A stretch of DNA of 64,000 bases, from positions 58,456,268-58,520,267 of the forward strand of contig CM043944.1 of the NCBI GenBank assembly GCA_014529385.2, read 5' to 3'. Below the pieces are notes generated by a model. It was not told where the DNA came from, did not search any database, and saw only the letters and a program-made list of their open reading frames with translations. This document shows positions 43,945 to 56,850 of this stretch, piece after piece. How positions within the stretch are numbered: the first letter of the stretch is position 1; the number at the start of each line of letters is the position of its first letter. The translations under genes were made by a program, and so were the position numbers. The DNA is from Adiantum capillus-veneris (Eukaryota > Streptophyta > Polypodiopsida > Polypodiales > Pteridaceae).

Positions 43945-44153
43945 ACCAAGAGGATTTGTACACACAATTAATCCCAATCACTAGACAAAATATCTATATT
44001 ATGGTAAGCACAAAACTACAATTCCAAAGAACAATTCGTAGCCTATTTGGTCAGCCAAGATTGAATGCCATTAACTCATCCATTAACCCTTTCATATTAC
44101 CCATGATACGATATGACCATAGCCTTGATTTTTTCATCTTCGTATTGTTTTGA
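43941..44153 (+). CDS. Small ORF, new family member C, overlapping B
   Basis: A 70-codon ORF whose ATG overlaps the stop of member B by four bases (ATGA), an arrangement that permits stop-restart translation. It is homologous to B and A, with IYIMVSTKLQFQRTI, SLFGQPRLNAI, NPFILPMIRYDHSLDF and the terminal FIFVLF. It is more diverged than A and B are from each other, so B and C are an old duplication. A few codons after its stop the sequence is T-rich with a (TG)n tract (44178-44192), and satellite begins by 44330. No gag follows, so the carrier element is truncated. Confidence 0.62.
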   Translation: MNQEDLYTQLIPITRQNIYIMVSTKLQFQRTIRSLFGQPRLNAINSSINPFILPMIRYDHSLDFFIFVLF

Positions 44154-46305
44154 CATTCTCTTTTGCGTTCTTTCTTTGTGTGTGTGTGAGTGCAAGAGAG
44201 AAACAATGAGTCTTCTTTGATTGCACTTCTTCCCAAACCCTAGTTTTCATGGCATCTATGGTTTAACTCCTTCATATAGTTTTTGTTGAGTTCTCTCACA
44301 AACTCTCATAGCCATAAGCCCGGTGCTTTCCTGGCAAGACCGCAAATTTCTCGACAACGCTGCCAAGAAAGGAGCCTCAAAGGGGCACCTAGGCCCCATA
44401 GGGACCTATAGATAATGAGATACACATTGGTTGTACTATGGCCCTAGAGCCATAGGGTGACAAGAAAAAATCATAATAGGGGCACCTAAGCCCCCAAGGG
44501 ATCTATTGACCATGAGAGACACATTGGCTACATGGCTACACTGTACTACTTAAGATTATGAAGGGGTCAGAACCAAGAAGATAGAGGCCCTTAAGGGGTC
44601 TCTGGGCCTCTATTTTCTTGGTTTTGATTTCATGAGGTTGAGGGAACCCAATGGCCCTAGGGCCATAAGGTGGCCTAGGTGTCAGTATAGAAGCTCTCAA
44701 AGAGCATTTGGACCATTAAAGGATATCTACATATGCACCATTATAGTCCTATGGCCCTAGGGTCTCTATTTGGAATAGAGAGCAACCTTTGATCCTTGTG
44801 ATACATTGGTACCATGTGGCCCTAGGGCCATAGGATCTCTTATTAAAATAGAGGAGAACAACGTATGACCCTTGTCCTTATACATTGGCACCTTATGGAC
44901 CTAAGGTCATAGGGTGGACTAGGTGTGAATGTAGAATCTCTCAAAGGGAATTTGGGCCATTGAAGGGCCCCTACATATGCACCATTGGAGCACTATGGCC
45001 CTGGGGCCATACAATATCTCATTGAAAAAAAGGGGGCAACAACTTGGTTCCCTTAAGATTATACATTGGCACCATGTGGCCCTAGGGGCATACGATCTCT
45101 CATTGGAATAGAGGAGACAACCTATTGAAATTTGAGCTTATACATTGGTACTCTATGGCCCTAAGGCCATAGGATCTCACATCATAGCAGAGAGGAATCT
45201 ATGGCGCTGAGGCTCAAGGATGGCCTACAGGTCAAAGAGCCTTTGGGCCATTCAAGGGCATCAACATGCGCACTACAATAGCCCTATGGCCCTATGACCA
45301 TATGATCTCTATTTGGAATAAAGAGCAACCCGTGGTCCCTGAGCTTATGCATTGAGGTACTATTTAAGACTATGAAGGGGTCAGAACCAAGCAAATAGAG
45401 TCCCCAGAGACCCCTCAAGGACCTCTATTTTCTTGGTTTTGACCTCATGAGGCCCTAGGATTCAAAATGCATATAAGGCATTTTGAAGCTTAAGGCCTCA
45501 TGAGGTCAAAACCAAGAGAATAGAGGCCCTTGAGAGGTCTCTGGGGCCTCTATTCTATTGGTTCTAACATCATGAGGATGATGGTACCCTATGACCCTAG
45601 GGCCATAGTTTGGCCAAGGTGTTACTATAGAAGCTCTGGAAGACCATTTGAACCATTGAATTATACCTACATATGAACCACTACAATCCTATGGCCCTTG
45701 GTTTATGGGGTCTCTAATTGGAATAGAGAGCAAGATTTTTCCCTTGAGATACATTGGCACACTCTGGACCTAGAGCTTATGATATCTCATTGAAATACAG
45801 GGAAACAACCTATAACCCTTGTCCTTATACATTGGCACCTCATGGACCTAAGGCCATAGGTGGACTAGGTGTCAATGTAGAAGCTCTCAAGTAGCATTTG
45901 TACCATTGAAGGGCACCTACATATGCACCATTGGAGTGTTATGGCCCTGTGGTCATATAATGTCTGATTGAAATAGGGGGCAACAACCTTGTGCCCTTGC
46001 ACTTATACATCGGCACCATGTGGCCCTAGGGCCATATAATCTCTCATTGGATCATAGGGCAAAAACTAGTGTCCTTGAGCTTATACATTGGTACCCTATG
46101 GAACTAAGGCCATAGGATCTCACATCATACTAGAGAGAAACATATGGCCTTAAGGCTAGAGGATGGCCTATGGGTCAAAGAGAAGTTGTTCCATTCAAGG
46201 GAACTAACATTTGCACTACAGTAGCCCTATGGCCCTAGGACCATAGGATTTGGATTTGAAATAGAGCGAAACATATGGCCCTTAAGCTTATGCATTGAGG
46301 TACTA

Positions 46306-46895
46306 TTTAATAGTAATTGATAGGTACTATTTAAGACTATGAAGGGGTTAGATGCAAGGAAATAGAGGCTCTAGAGACTCCTCAAGTGCCTCTATTTGCT
46401 TGGTTCTAAAAGATATAGCATATTGAAGCCTAGGTCCTCGTGAGGTCAGAACCAAGCAGATAGAGGCACTTGAGGGATCTATGGGGCCTCTATTTGCTTG
46501 GTTATGATCTCATAAAGCCCTAGGCTTACAAATGTCATATCTTGAGCTAAAGACATCAGGTTTTAGCATTTTAAAGTGCTATCCTAAGGTTTCTAGATAC
46601 ATCCGTGGTTTTCTTTTTGTATTTTGAGAACATCTCTTATGTTTTTAATCTCATCACACATCACATCACTCATTAAGACTCACATACGTGGATTTTTGTG
46701 TATATTAAGTTGGACTGTTGAAAAGAAACTTGTACGAGCATGCATTTATGTGATTGAGAAAACTTCTACACATGTACTATGAGAAATAGAATTCCAAAAA
46801 ACAATTTTGGTCTTTTCTAGAATTAACTTTCTCTTCGTTGAGTTGGCATTCCTTACAAGGTCCAAAATTGAGTCCAAGTTTCTCCTAATGAGGAT
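46306..46895. repeat. Foldback module, second copy
   Basis: Starts TGATAGGTACTATTTAAGAC and ends AAGTTTCTCCTAATG, collinear with 40558-41292, including TCACATCACTCATTAAGA, GAGCATGCATTTA.GTGATTG and TACTATGAGAAATAGAATTC. It is about 145 bp shorter and its inverted repeat is degraded. Confidence 0.82.
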
Positions 46896-48841
46896 CTCTC
46901 ACAAGAATAGAGGGAAACAACCTATGGCCCTTGACCTTATACATTGGCACCTTATGGGGCTAAGTCCATACGATCACACATCATACTAAAGGGATCTCTA
47001 TGGCCCTAGGACCAATGGGTGGACTATTTGTCAATGTAGAATCTCTCAAAGAGCCTTTGGGCCCTTGATCATACTCATTGGTACCCTATGGCCTTAGGGC
47101 CATAGTGTCTCACATCACACTAGAGAGAAACCCATGGCCTTAAGGGTAGAGGATGGCCTATGGTCAATGTAGAAGCTTCCAAATATCATTTGGTCCATTC
47201 GAGTGCACCCAAATATGCACTATGGTAGCTCTCAATAATATTTGGTCCATTCAAGGGCACCAACATATGCACTATAGTACCCCTATGGCCCTAGGACCAT
47301 AGGATATCTAGTTGCAATAGAGAGCAACCTATGGCCCTTGAGCTTATGCATTGGCACCCTATGGCCCTAGGTCCATAGGATCTCTCACTAGAATAGAGGG
47401 AAACACCCTATGGCTCTTGATCTTATACACTGGAATTGTATGGCCCTAAGTCCATATGATCTCGCATCTTCTTAAAGGGAACTCTATGGCCCTAGGGTCA
47501 TAGGGTGGACTATGTGTAAATTTAGAAGCTTTCAAAGAGCCTTTTGGTCCTTGAGCTTATACATTTTTACCCTATGGCCCTAAGGCCATATGATCTCACA
47601 TCATAGTAGAGAGGAATCTACACTAGAGGATGTCCTAGGGGTCAATTTAGAAGCACTCAATGGGACATTCAAGGGCACAAATATATGCACTATGGTATCC
47701 CTATGGCCCTAGGACCATAGGATTTCTATTTTCAACAGAGAGCAACCTATGGCCGTTGAGATTATGCAGTGGTACCCTATGGCCCTAGGTCCATAGTATC
47801 TCTCACTGAAATAGAGGGACACAACCTATGTCCCTAAGTCCAAATCATACTAGAGGGAACTCTATGGCCCTAGGGCCATAGGGTGGACTAGGTGTCAATG
47901 TAGAATCTCTCAAAGAGCCTTTGGGCCCTTGATATTATACATTGGGGCCCTATGGCCCTAAGGCCAAAGTATCTCACATCATACTAGAGAGGAACCTACG
48001 GCCTTAAGGCTAGACGATAGCCTAGGGGTCAATGTAGAAGCTTTCAAAGAGTATTTGGGCCACTAGAAGACACCAACATATGTACTACAATATCCATATG
48101 TCCATAGGAACATAGGATCTCTATTTGAAAAAGAGAGAGAAACCTATGGCCCTTGAGCTTATGCATTGGCACCTTGTAGCCCTAGATCCATAGGATCTCT
48201 CACTCACTAGAATAAAGGGAAACAACCTATGGCCCTTGAGCTTATGTATTGGCACCCTATGGCCCTAGGTCCATAGGATCTCTCACTGGAATAGAGGGAA
48301 ATAACCTATGTCCCTTGATCTTATACATTGACACCTTATGGACCTAAGTCCGTAGTATCTCACATAATACTAAAGGACACTCTATGGCACTAGGGCCATA
48401 GGGTGGACTATGTGTCAATGTAGAAGATCTTAAAGAGCCTTTGGGCCCTTGATCTTATACATTGGTACCCTATGGTCCTAAGGCCATAGGGTCTTATATC
48501 ATAGTAAAGAAGAATTCATGGCATTAAGGGTAGAGGATGGCCTAGGGGTCAATGTAGAATCTCTCAAAGAGCATTAGAGAGCAACCTATGGCCTTAACCT
48601 TATACATTGGCACATTATGGCCCTAAGTCCATAGGATCTCACATCATACTAAATCGCACTCTATGGTGCACCATGGATGATGCTCTATGGCCCTAGGGCC
48701 ATAGGATATCTCTTTACAACAGAGGAAAACCTATAATATATTCCTATTATGTGTCATTTTTTATAACCAAGCTAGGATGTAGGTTTTGAAATCCTAGTAA
48801 GTTTAGGCTTATGGTAGACGTCACAATTTTGAAATAAACTA

Positions 48842-49045
48842 GAAGGAAATGGGGTTTTATCCACTACATGCATTGTCATGTAGACATGGCTGTGCACATA
48901 TGTGACACCCGTGAATATAGGCATTGAAGAATAAAGATAAGATTATAACCAAGTGGTCCTGATCTTTGTGCACCTCTAGACTAAGGTGTGTAGGGATTGG
49001 ACATGGCTAGAGAACGTGAAGAAGTTTACACTGTGCAAATGTAGA
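48842..49045. repeat. Dispersed ~200-bp repeat, copy 2
   Basis: Aligns with 23909-24110 and is inserted in the satellite. Differences are mostly transitions. The hairpin CTACATG…CATGTAG is kept, and the second hairpin is partly lost. Confidence 0.75.
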
Positions 49046-49539
49046 AGCTCTTTAGGAAACTTTATGCCACTCAACGACACCAATATAGGAACCATGTGTA
49101 TAAAAACTCTTAATAGATTAGAGTACACTCTGTGGCCCTAGAGTCAAAGAGTGCCAATGTAGAATCTATAAAGGGAATTTATGCGACTGAAGGACACCTA
49201 CATGGGCACCATGTACATATAAACTCTAAGGCCATTAGAGGGCACCTTATAGACCTAGGGCCATAGGGTGCCAGTGTAGAGGCTCTAGAGGATCATTTAA
49301 TCCATTTAAGGGCTACTACTTTGATACCCTATGGCCAAAATGTTCCTCTAATTTCATAAGAGATCCTATGATCGTAGGGCCATGGGGTAGTCTGTAAGCG
49401 CTTGTAGAACCATTTTGTTACCACCTTTGGACCTAGGGCCATAGGGTTCCCCAATAACATACACGAGACTCTATGGCCCTAGGTCTATAGGGGTGTATTA
49501 ATATCCATCTTAACAAAATATATGTTGGTATTTTTACAG

Positions 49540-51790
49540 AAATTGGCACCTAGGAGAATGTCAAAGTCGATTGATGCAGCAAGATCAACACCAAGTTCCT
49601 AGTATCTACATTTTCACTTACCAAATAATGGAAGTGATGAGAGGGTCCATTTATTCTTTTAAGATAAAGAGCAATAACCCTTAAATATTTTGGGGTTGTT
49701 AAGGAGCCAAAGAAAGATTGTTCAGATCTTGATATGTCTCCATATCTTGGAGTAGACATATTGAACGATGATTCCTACTTGCTGGAGCCTATGACCTTTG
49801 CTCAAGGCTTGGTGAAGTTTACAAGTGATGTACTGTCAATGTCAAAAGGAGGGTGGGTAGATATTACAGAGGAAACTCCAAGTGAGAACTTCAATAGATA
49901 TATATATTAAGGGCTTTATGATAAAGTCATTGAGTATTTGAGTAAATTGAGTAACACAAAGAAGAACAAGAAGCAGAAGAATGAAAATATAGGTAAAGTA
50001 AGTCAATCTAAGACACTCAAAGAGAGTGAGAATCCTTCACTTGGAGAAAATACTACAGATGTGACCCAAGAAGTTCTTTGACTTATACCCTTAGAGACTC
50101 AACAAGAAAGACATGACAATGTACTTCTAAACCCCACAATTGAAACCCCCTTTGTGGCAGTGGTCGTGGACTCAACCTCCTTAGATTTTCTAAACTCTAT
50201 TGTAGATCCAAAAGAAAAAGATATTGATAAAGAAGTCACAAAAACTTCTAAGAGTGGAATAGATGGATATGTTGGAATTGCACACTATTTTAAATTTGGA
50301 GTCTAATTTACCCAATTGACCAATGCAACCTTGCACCAGAAGCCTACAAATGCAGAACCTTATGAGATATGTATGTGAAATACCTTTTGAAGCAGTTTGC
50401 ATGGCACTGAAGACCAGTGTCCACTCCATCAGACCTGATGCCATATAATCCCATTACAAAATTGCCTCTCCAACGAGCTGAAGTGCATGGAGACAATCTA
50501 GCTACATACCACTATTGGATTCTCTTTGGCCAACATTCCATCATAGATGCTCCCAAAAGTATTGTTGTTTGAATATCCAAAATGGAGAACATCGAGAGAA
50601 TAACAACATTGAAGCACCAATGTTATGTGGAGGTCTTAAAGCATGGTTGTAGTCCGTGGATTGCCTACTCTAAACCAACAAAACCCAAGGCCGGAGTTCT
50701 TATTGGTCATGTGATGCGAGCACCTTGGGATGTAAGTCTCACTTCCCTATGCTCATGTTCCTTATAGATACATCATGAACGAAAGTTATTTTATTTTTTG
50801 TTTATTTTGAAGGCCTTTGTAAATGTGGAAACATCAAGTTCAACCATCAAGCATTTACTAAAAGAGAAGGACACATGGTCATGTATGATGATGAAATCTA
50901 CAACCAATGGGTAAATATCTCGAAGAAGTATCAGGCAACAACTGCTATTGGGAAACAACCATGCATAACAACCTTTGTATGCGTAAAAGGTTTAGAAAAT
51001 AGTGATGTCAAGCTACTACAACAAGAATTGATAGAAGAGAAGATATTATTAAATTTTTGTTGGTGTCTGTATCATAGACACAATACACAAAAGTCCTCTA
51101 TCTAGTGGTTGGAGTGATATCCAATTTGGTAAAGTAATTGATGGAGTATGTGGGGTGTCACATCAACCATCAGAGTTTGTAATCGCTCGCTTAGTCAAGT
51201 ATCACCATGCTGCCTCCCTAGAGAATGCAATTTTTGAAAAGCTAGATGGTATTAAATGCATGTTCTACCTTTGATCTCCTTTATATCTTCAGAGACCCTC
51301 CAAACATGTGCTCTTTGTGAAGTAACTTTTGGGGTTTGGGCATTATTTAGTCAAGGAGAGAAATACCACAACTCTTCCAGTGCTAAAGAGTCATTGTTGA
51401 AGCCAATGCATTCTCTCTGCATCAACAAGGACGAGTATGATGCTGTGACCACGGCCAAAGCCTTTTTTGTGCGTCCTACAATCTAATGCATCTGTGTCAA
51501 AGAAGATGATCAAGTAACAGGAATCTTCTCATTAGGCTTTGGGACTAAAGAGGCACTATAACAAGAGAGAAAGGTAATATTAGTTTCATGTACCATCAAA
51601 TGATGCAATTGGATGCTCTTTGGCATTCCACAGTAGATGAAGAACTTCATCTTAGACGGTGGGCATGTGTAGATACCACAGAGATAGTCAATGCCAAAGA
51701 GTCAAAGGAAGAAAAAAATTGAAGAACCATTGGATGCAAGTGTTGATGCCGTTCTAGAAAGTCTACAGGAAACAGGTTAATCTAGCCACC
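49540..51790 (+). pseudogene. Unrecognised coding-like block inside the satellite
   Basis: Plus-strand sequence with several medium open stretches that read like one decayed protein. These are YFGVVKEPKKDCSDLDMSPY and FAQGLVKFTSDVLSMSKGGW (49670-49880), YDKVIEYLSKLSNTKKNKKQ (49920), MENIERITTLKHQCYVEVLK to HVMRAPWD (50582-50732), KCGNIKFNHQAFTKREGHMV to KLLQQELIEE (50825-51040), and KESLLKPMHSLCINKDEYDA (51390-51480). A GTAAGT at 50733 with an AG near 50810 could be an intron. I recognise no family. It has no satellite phrases, so it is an insertion or an older island. At least eight stops make it non-functional as written. Confidence 0.45.
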
Positions 51791-54700
51791 CATGATATTA
51801 CATCATTGATTCTTAGATTATTACATTTATCATTTTATCTTATTTTTCCCATTTCAAATCCACCCATGTTGTTCAAAGCATTCATAATTAATTTGTTCTT
51901 TTTCTCAATTTATTTATAAAATCTCAACTTGTGAGTTTGAGTTTTTTCGCAAAAAGTGTATTGAGACAAATAGCACCCTACATATATATGGTGATAAGAC
52001 ATATTTTATGTAATACTTTAAAGCTAAGTGAACATAAGATGTTTACTATAATCCATTTATAGTGAGACGGATAAAGCTATAAGTTTGGTTAGAACACCCT
52101 ATGACTTTAGGATAAGAGAGTTCTTTGTGTACATATCCCCTTATGGCCTTAGGGCCATAAGATCCCCCAAAAGCATTTGGACCACCTTACAACCTTAAGG
52201 CCATAGGGTGATGACATAGAATCTCTAGAAGGACACATGAGAATTTGGGATACCCTACTGCCTTAGGGCGATAGGGTGCAAATCACTTGTCTCTCTATGA
52301 AGACACCTTATAGCATATCACATGACTAAATACTATTTTAGAGTCTCAACAAAATTATTCTTTGGCCTAACTATCTTGTTAAAGATCTTAGGGTCATAGT
52401 GTGCTGATTTTAAGCCAAGCTTATGGAAGAAGACATGCCAACTTATTGCCTTGGAGTCAAAGGGGTCATATACAATAGGGACATAGATTCCCTAGCTTGT
52501 GATTAAGGTTTTAATATTCTTGTGAGAATAAAATGAGCTAAAAAAGCCGTAATAGTTTTTTTTTGCAAAATTACAAATATATAGACTAAATGTATATTCA
52601 AAATTTGTTAGATATGTCAAATATTTGCCTAAACAATGAACATCAAGTATCAAAGTGCACATGGTTTATAAAGCATTTGTTTGTTGCTTTATGTGAAGAT
52701 CTAATTCTTCAATTGCAATAGGGTTTTATTTAAAGAAAGATATTGTGAGTATCTTGGTTAGAACTATGGTTTTGTTTTTCTTCTGGATGATGTATAGAAT
52801 TAAAATGGATATCTTGAATTTGTTTTAATACAAGGAAGCTAGAAGTAGTATAGTTTTTTAGCTTGTCTTAGAAAAATTAGAACATTTTATAATGTATGAG
52901 AATTGTTTAAGTTTGTAAATTGGATTGTATATTTAGTGGTTAAATCCAAGACAAGCAAATGCATTGAAGTGCAAAGCTTAAACTCATTAATGAACTTTAT
53001 TGATGTGTTTGCACTCTCAAAAAGGATCCTTTTTAGTTTTGTGACCTTAATTAGTTTCTTTAGAATGTTTTTCTAACATATTAAAGATCTAACATATTAA
53101 AGATGTGACACCCTTTCAATTCTTTCAAAACTTTTAGCATCCAATACTTTGAGGATTCTGTCAGGCAACCAAATTTACATAAGTGGTTATAAATAACATT
53201 GAGAAAATTAAATGTGTTATCGAGTTTAATAATATACAAAAGAATGTTTTGTGATCATGTGACTTTAAATTCAAGAAAAGCTTGAAATTGAAGACTTGGC
53301 AATCTATCTATTGTTTAAAACTAGCACCTACAAAGCTTATGTTGATTCTTTTTTCAATGATCCCTTTTGCAATTGAAAAACTATTGTTAGTATTATTTGT
53401 ATCATTTCCTTTCCATAAGTACATAGGTTATTGTTCAACTTCAAATCCCTTTTATAGTATACACTTGCAAAGGACCCTATGGTGTTGAGGCCATATGGGT
53501 AGCATAGTATAATTTTTTATGTAGTCTTCAAAATGTGTATTAATAACATCACATGTTTTCAGCAAAGAGAAATAGATTCTATGTATCACTACGGGCTATT
53601 ATGTTCAAAGAATACCATGTTATGGTCATACAATGGGTAACCTATTTCCATTGGCCATAGAGTTCCAATATAGATCACCTACAAATATAGTTCGGTCACC
53701 AATGTCCTTGGGGTCATTGAGTACGCTTTGCTTGTAGTACATTAGGATGTTAAAGGGCAGCTTTGTCACCCTATGTCCATGAGTCCATATGGTTGTCTAA
53801 CTATGATCTATATTGTTATTAACAATCCTTATGGACCTTGGTCCTTAGGCTTTTCATATACCAATACATAAAAAAAAGGCTATAATACTTTAGGCTCAAA
53901 ACAAAGCATGTTATGGTCATAAAAAGCACATATAGGGTACCCTCTATGGTTCCATAGTCAAAGGGTATCAACATGGATGCTCTAGAAGGACACTTAGCCC
54001 ACCATTATCCTCAATAAGGCCATTCGATCATTTGCACATGTATTATGTTATTCTCTTAATGAGAACCTTGGCCACCCCATGGTCTTAGGGAAATAAGGCT
54101 CCAACAAACATAGAAGGCACCATTTGTCCTTAGGATCTACATAATTCTAAGTAAATAGGAAAAGGAGTTGTTTCACTAAATTATATCATATGGTCCAAAG
54201 GCTATAAATTAGCTATATTCATATATAAAGTACCAAAAGGCTATGTGGCCTTAGTGCCATATAGTTGTACATACAAAAACCACCTTATGGCCTTAGGGAC
54301 ACCATATGGGGCTACATGCAAAAAGTAGCCTACAATATTGAGGTTACAAAGTTCTCTCTTTTTTAAACTTGCAAAAGTTACCCTACAATCTTGAGGTTTT
54401 ACAGTTCTCCATATATGTCCCATGGTCTTAGGACCATAGGGTGACTTATTCAAAAAGTACGCTACTACAATCCCAAGGTTAAAGAGTTATCTCTATATTA
54501 TATATACAAAAAATCCTATCCCCATGGCCCTAAAGACAAAGATAGACACATTTAAAGCTATTGTAGATTCTTAAAGATAACAACATAGAGCCAAAGGATG
54601 AAATATGGTTTTCTTAAAGAAACTTGTTATCAACACTCTCTACTCTAGGAAACCCTATGGCCCTTGGGCCACATGGTGCAAATATAGAGGTGCATCCTAT

Positions 54701-54879
54701 AGGCCTAGGACTATAAATGTTTCTCCATTTTTTACCTATAAAAACTCTTATCCATATAGCCCTAAGACCATGAAAAGGTGTATTCTAAGTTCCTTCAAAC
54801 TCTTCATGACACATACAAAGAGTAACTCAGTAGTTTTTTTGAGAAACTTATGATCAACGTGATGTGTCCCTGAAAACAT
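51791..54879. repeat. Strongly degraded satellite and AT-rich DNA
   Basis: Scattered satellite phrases occur from about 52080 (CCTATGACTTTAGGATAAG, GGCCTTAGGGCCATAAG at 52145, CCTTAAGGCCATAGGGTGA at 52190) and again 53470-54880. An AT-rich stretch with no satellite phrases and no gene lies at 52500-53470. Spacing here is irregular. Confidence 0.6.
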
Positions 54880-56850
54880 AGGCTGTCAATGTAGAGTCTC
54901 TCCAAGAGAATTTAGGCTATTCAAGTACACCTATATGAGCACCTTGGCAACCCTATGGTCGCAGGGCCATAAGATCTCTCAACCTACAGTGATTGAGCTT
55001 ATACATTGGCACCCTTTGGCCCTAGGACCATATTCAGATCTCTCTTTTGATTAGAGGGAAATCTAAGGCTCTTGAGTCCTATGACCCTTGGTCCATAGGA
55101 TGTCTCAATACAATGGACTGTAGTCTATGGTCCTTTAGCTTATGCATTGACACCCTATGGCCCTAGATCCATATGATCTCTCATTATAATAGAGGGAAAC
55201 ATACAACCCTAGGACCAGAGAGTGGCGTAGGTGTCAATGTAAAATCTCTCAAAAAGCATTTAGGTCATTCTAGGACACCTACATGGTCATCATAGCAGTT
55301 CTATGGTCCTAGGGCCACATGATCTCCTGTTATATTACAGGTCAACTTATGGCCCTTGAGCTTATACATTGACACCCTAAGGCCCTAGCTCCTTATGATC
55401 TCTCATTAGAATAGAGGACAACCTACGGCCCTAGGGCCATAGAATATCTCATTAGAATAGAGGGTAGCCTATGTCCCTTGAGATTATACATTGGCATCCT
55501 ATGGCCGCATGGGCATATGTTCTCTCATTACAATAGAAGTCAACCTATGGCCTTAGGACTAGATGGTGACCTAGTTGAGAACGTAAAAGGTATAAAAGAG
55601 CATCTAAGCCATTGAAGGGTACCTACACAGGCACCATGGCATCCCTATGGCCTTAGGGTCATAGGATCTCTCATTATAATAAAGGTAAACCAGTGGCCCT
55701 TGAGATTATACAATCGCACTCTATGGACCTAGGGACAGAGGTTGGCCTAAGTTTCAACGTAAATGATCTCAAATAGCATTTAGGCCATTCAAGGGCACCT
55801 ACATGGGCATCATGCTGGATCTATGGCCATAGGGCCATATGATATCTCATTGGAAGAGAGGGAAACCTTTGTCCCTTGAGGTTACACATTCACATCTTAT
55901 GGCTCCAATTCCATAGGATCTCTCATTAGAATAGAGAGAAACCTATGCCCCTAGGGCCATAGGGTGGCCTAGGTGTCAATGTAAAAGATTTCAAAGAGCA
56001 TTTAGGCCATTCAAGGCAACCTACATGGGTAGCATGGTAGACCTACGGCACTAGTAACATAGGATTCTTCATTACAATAGAGCGCAACCTATGGCCCTTG
56101 AATTTCTACATTGGCACCCTATGGCCCTAGGGCCATTAAATCTCTCATAAGAATAGAGGGAAACCTAAAGCCCAAGGGACAAAAAATGGCCTAGGTGTTA
56201 ATGTATGTAATCTCAAAAACAATTTAGACCATTCAAGGGTATTTACATATGCACCATGATAGTACTATGTCCCTAGCGCCATAAGATCTATAATTGGAAT
56301 AGAGGAAAACCTATGGTGCTTGACCTTATGTGTTGTCACCCTATGGCCATAGGGCCATAATGCCTCTCATCAAAATACAGGACAACCTATGGCTCTAGGA
56401 CAGTGTTGCCTATGTGTCAATGTAAAAGCTCTCAAGGAGAATTTAGACCATTCAAGGGAACCTACATGGGCACCATGTTAGCCCTATGGCCCTAGGGCCA
56501 TAGAACATATTATTACAATGTGGGGCAACCTATGGCATTGGACCTTATACGTTGGCACCCTATGACATAGGCCCATATGATCGCTCATTAGAATAGAGGG
56601 AAATATATGGCTTTAGAGCTAAGAGGTGACCTATGTTCAATGTAAACTATCTAATTGAGAATTTAGGTTTTTCAATGGCACCTGCATGGGCACCTTGGGA
56701 GCCCTATAGACCTAGGACCATAGGGTCTCTCACTGGAATAGAGGACAACATATGGCCTTTGAGCTTGTACATTGGTACCATATGGCCCTAAAGCCATAGG
56801 CTCTCTCATTAGAATAGAGGGAAACCTATAATATACCTATCATCAACATC
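54880..56850. repeat. Satellite block 2, ~220-bp units
   Basis: The marker (GTGGCCTAGGTGTCAATGTA or variants) starts at 55741, 55962, 56186, 56404 and 56624, intervals 221, 224, 218 and 220 bp. A regular unit of about 220 bp is thus visible, holding two copies of the palindromic CCTATGGCCCT core and one of CAAGGGCACCTACATGGGCA. Earlier markers at 55222 and 55565 are spaced less evenly. The block shares all its phrases with block 1. No genes. Confidence 0.88.

Larger units (their letters stand above)
44330..49500. repeat. Degenerate satellite block 1 with palindromic core
   Basis: Tandem degenerate units built from phrases such as CCTATGGCCCT + AGGGCCATAGG, GGATCTCTCATTGGAATAGA, GAGCTTATACATTGGCACC, TGTCAATGTAGAAGCTCTCA and TTTGGGCCATTCAAGGGCA. 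The palindromic phrase is spaced roughly every 80-110 bp. A marker phrase (GGGTGGACTA.GTGTCAATG) recurs at 47017, 47504, 47881 and 48401, suggesting higher-order units of about 0.4-0.5 kb. The block is interrupted by foldback pieces (44550-44640, 45356-45560, 46306-46895) and the dispersed repeat at 48842-49045. No genes. Confidence 0.88.
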
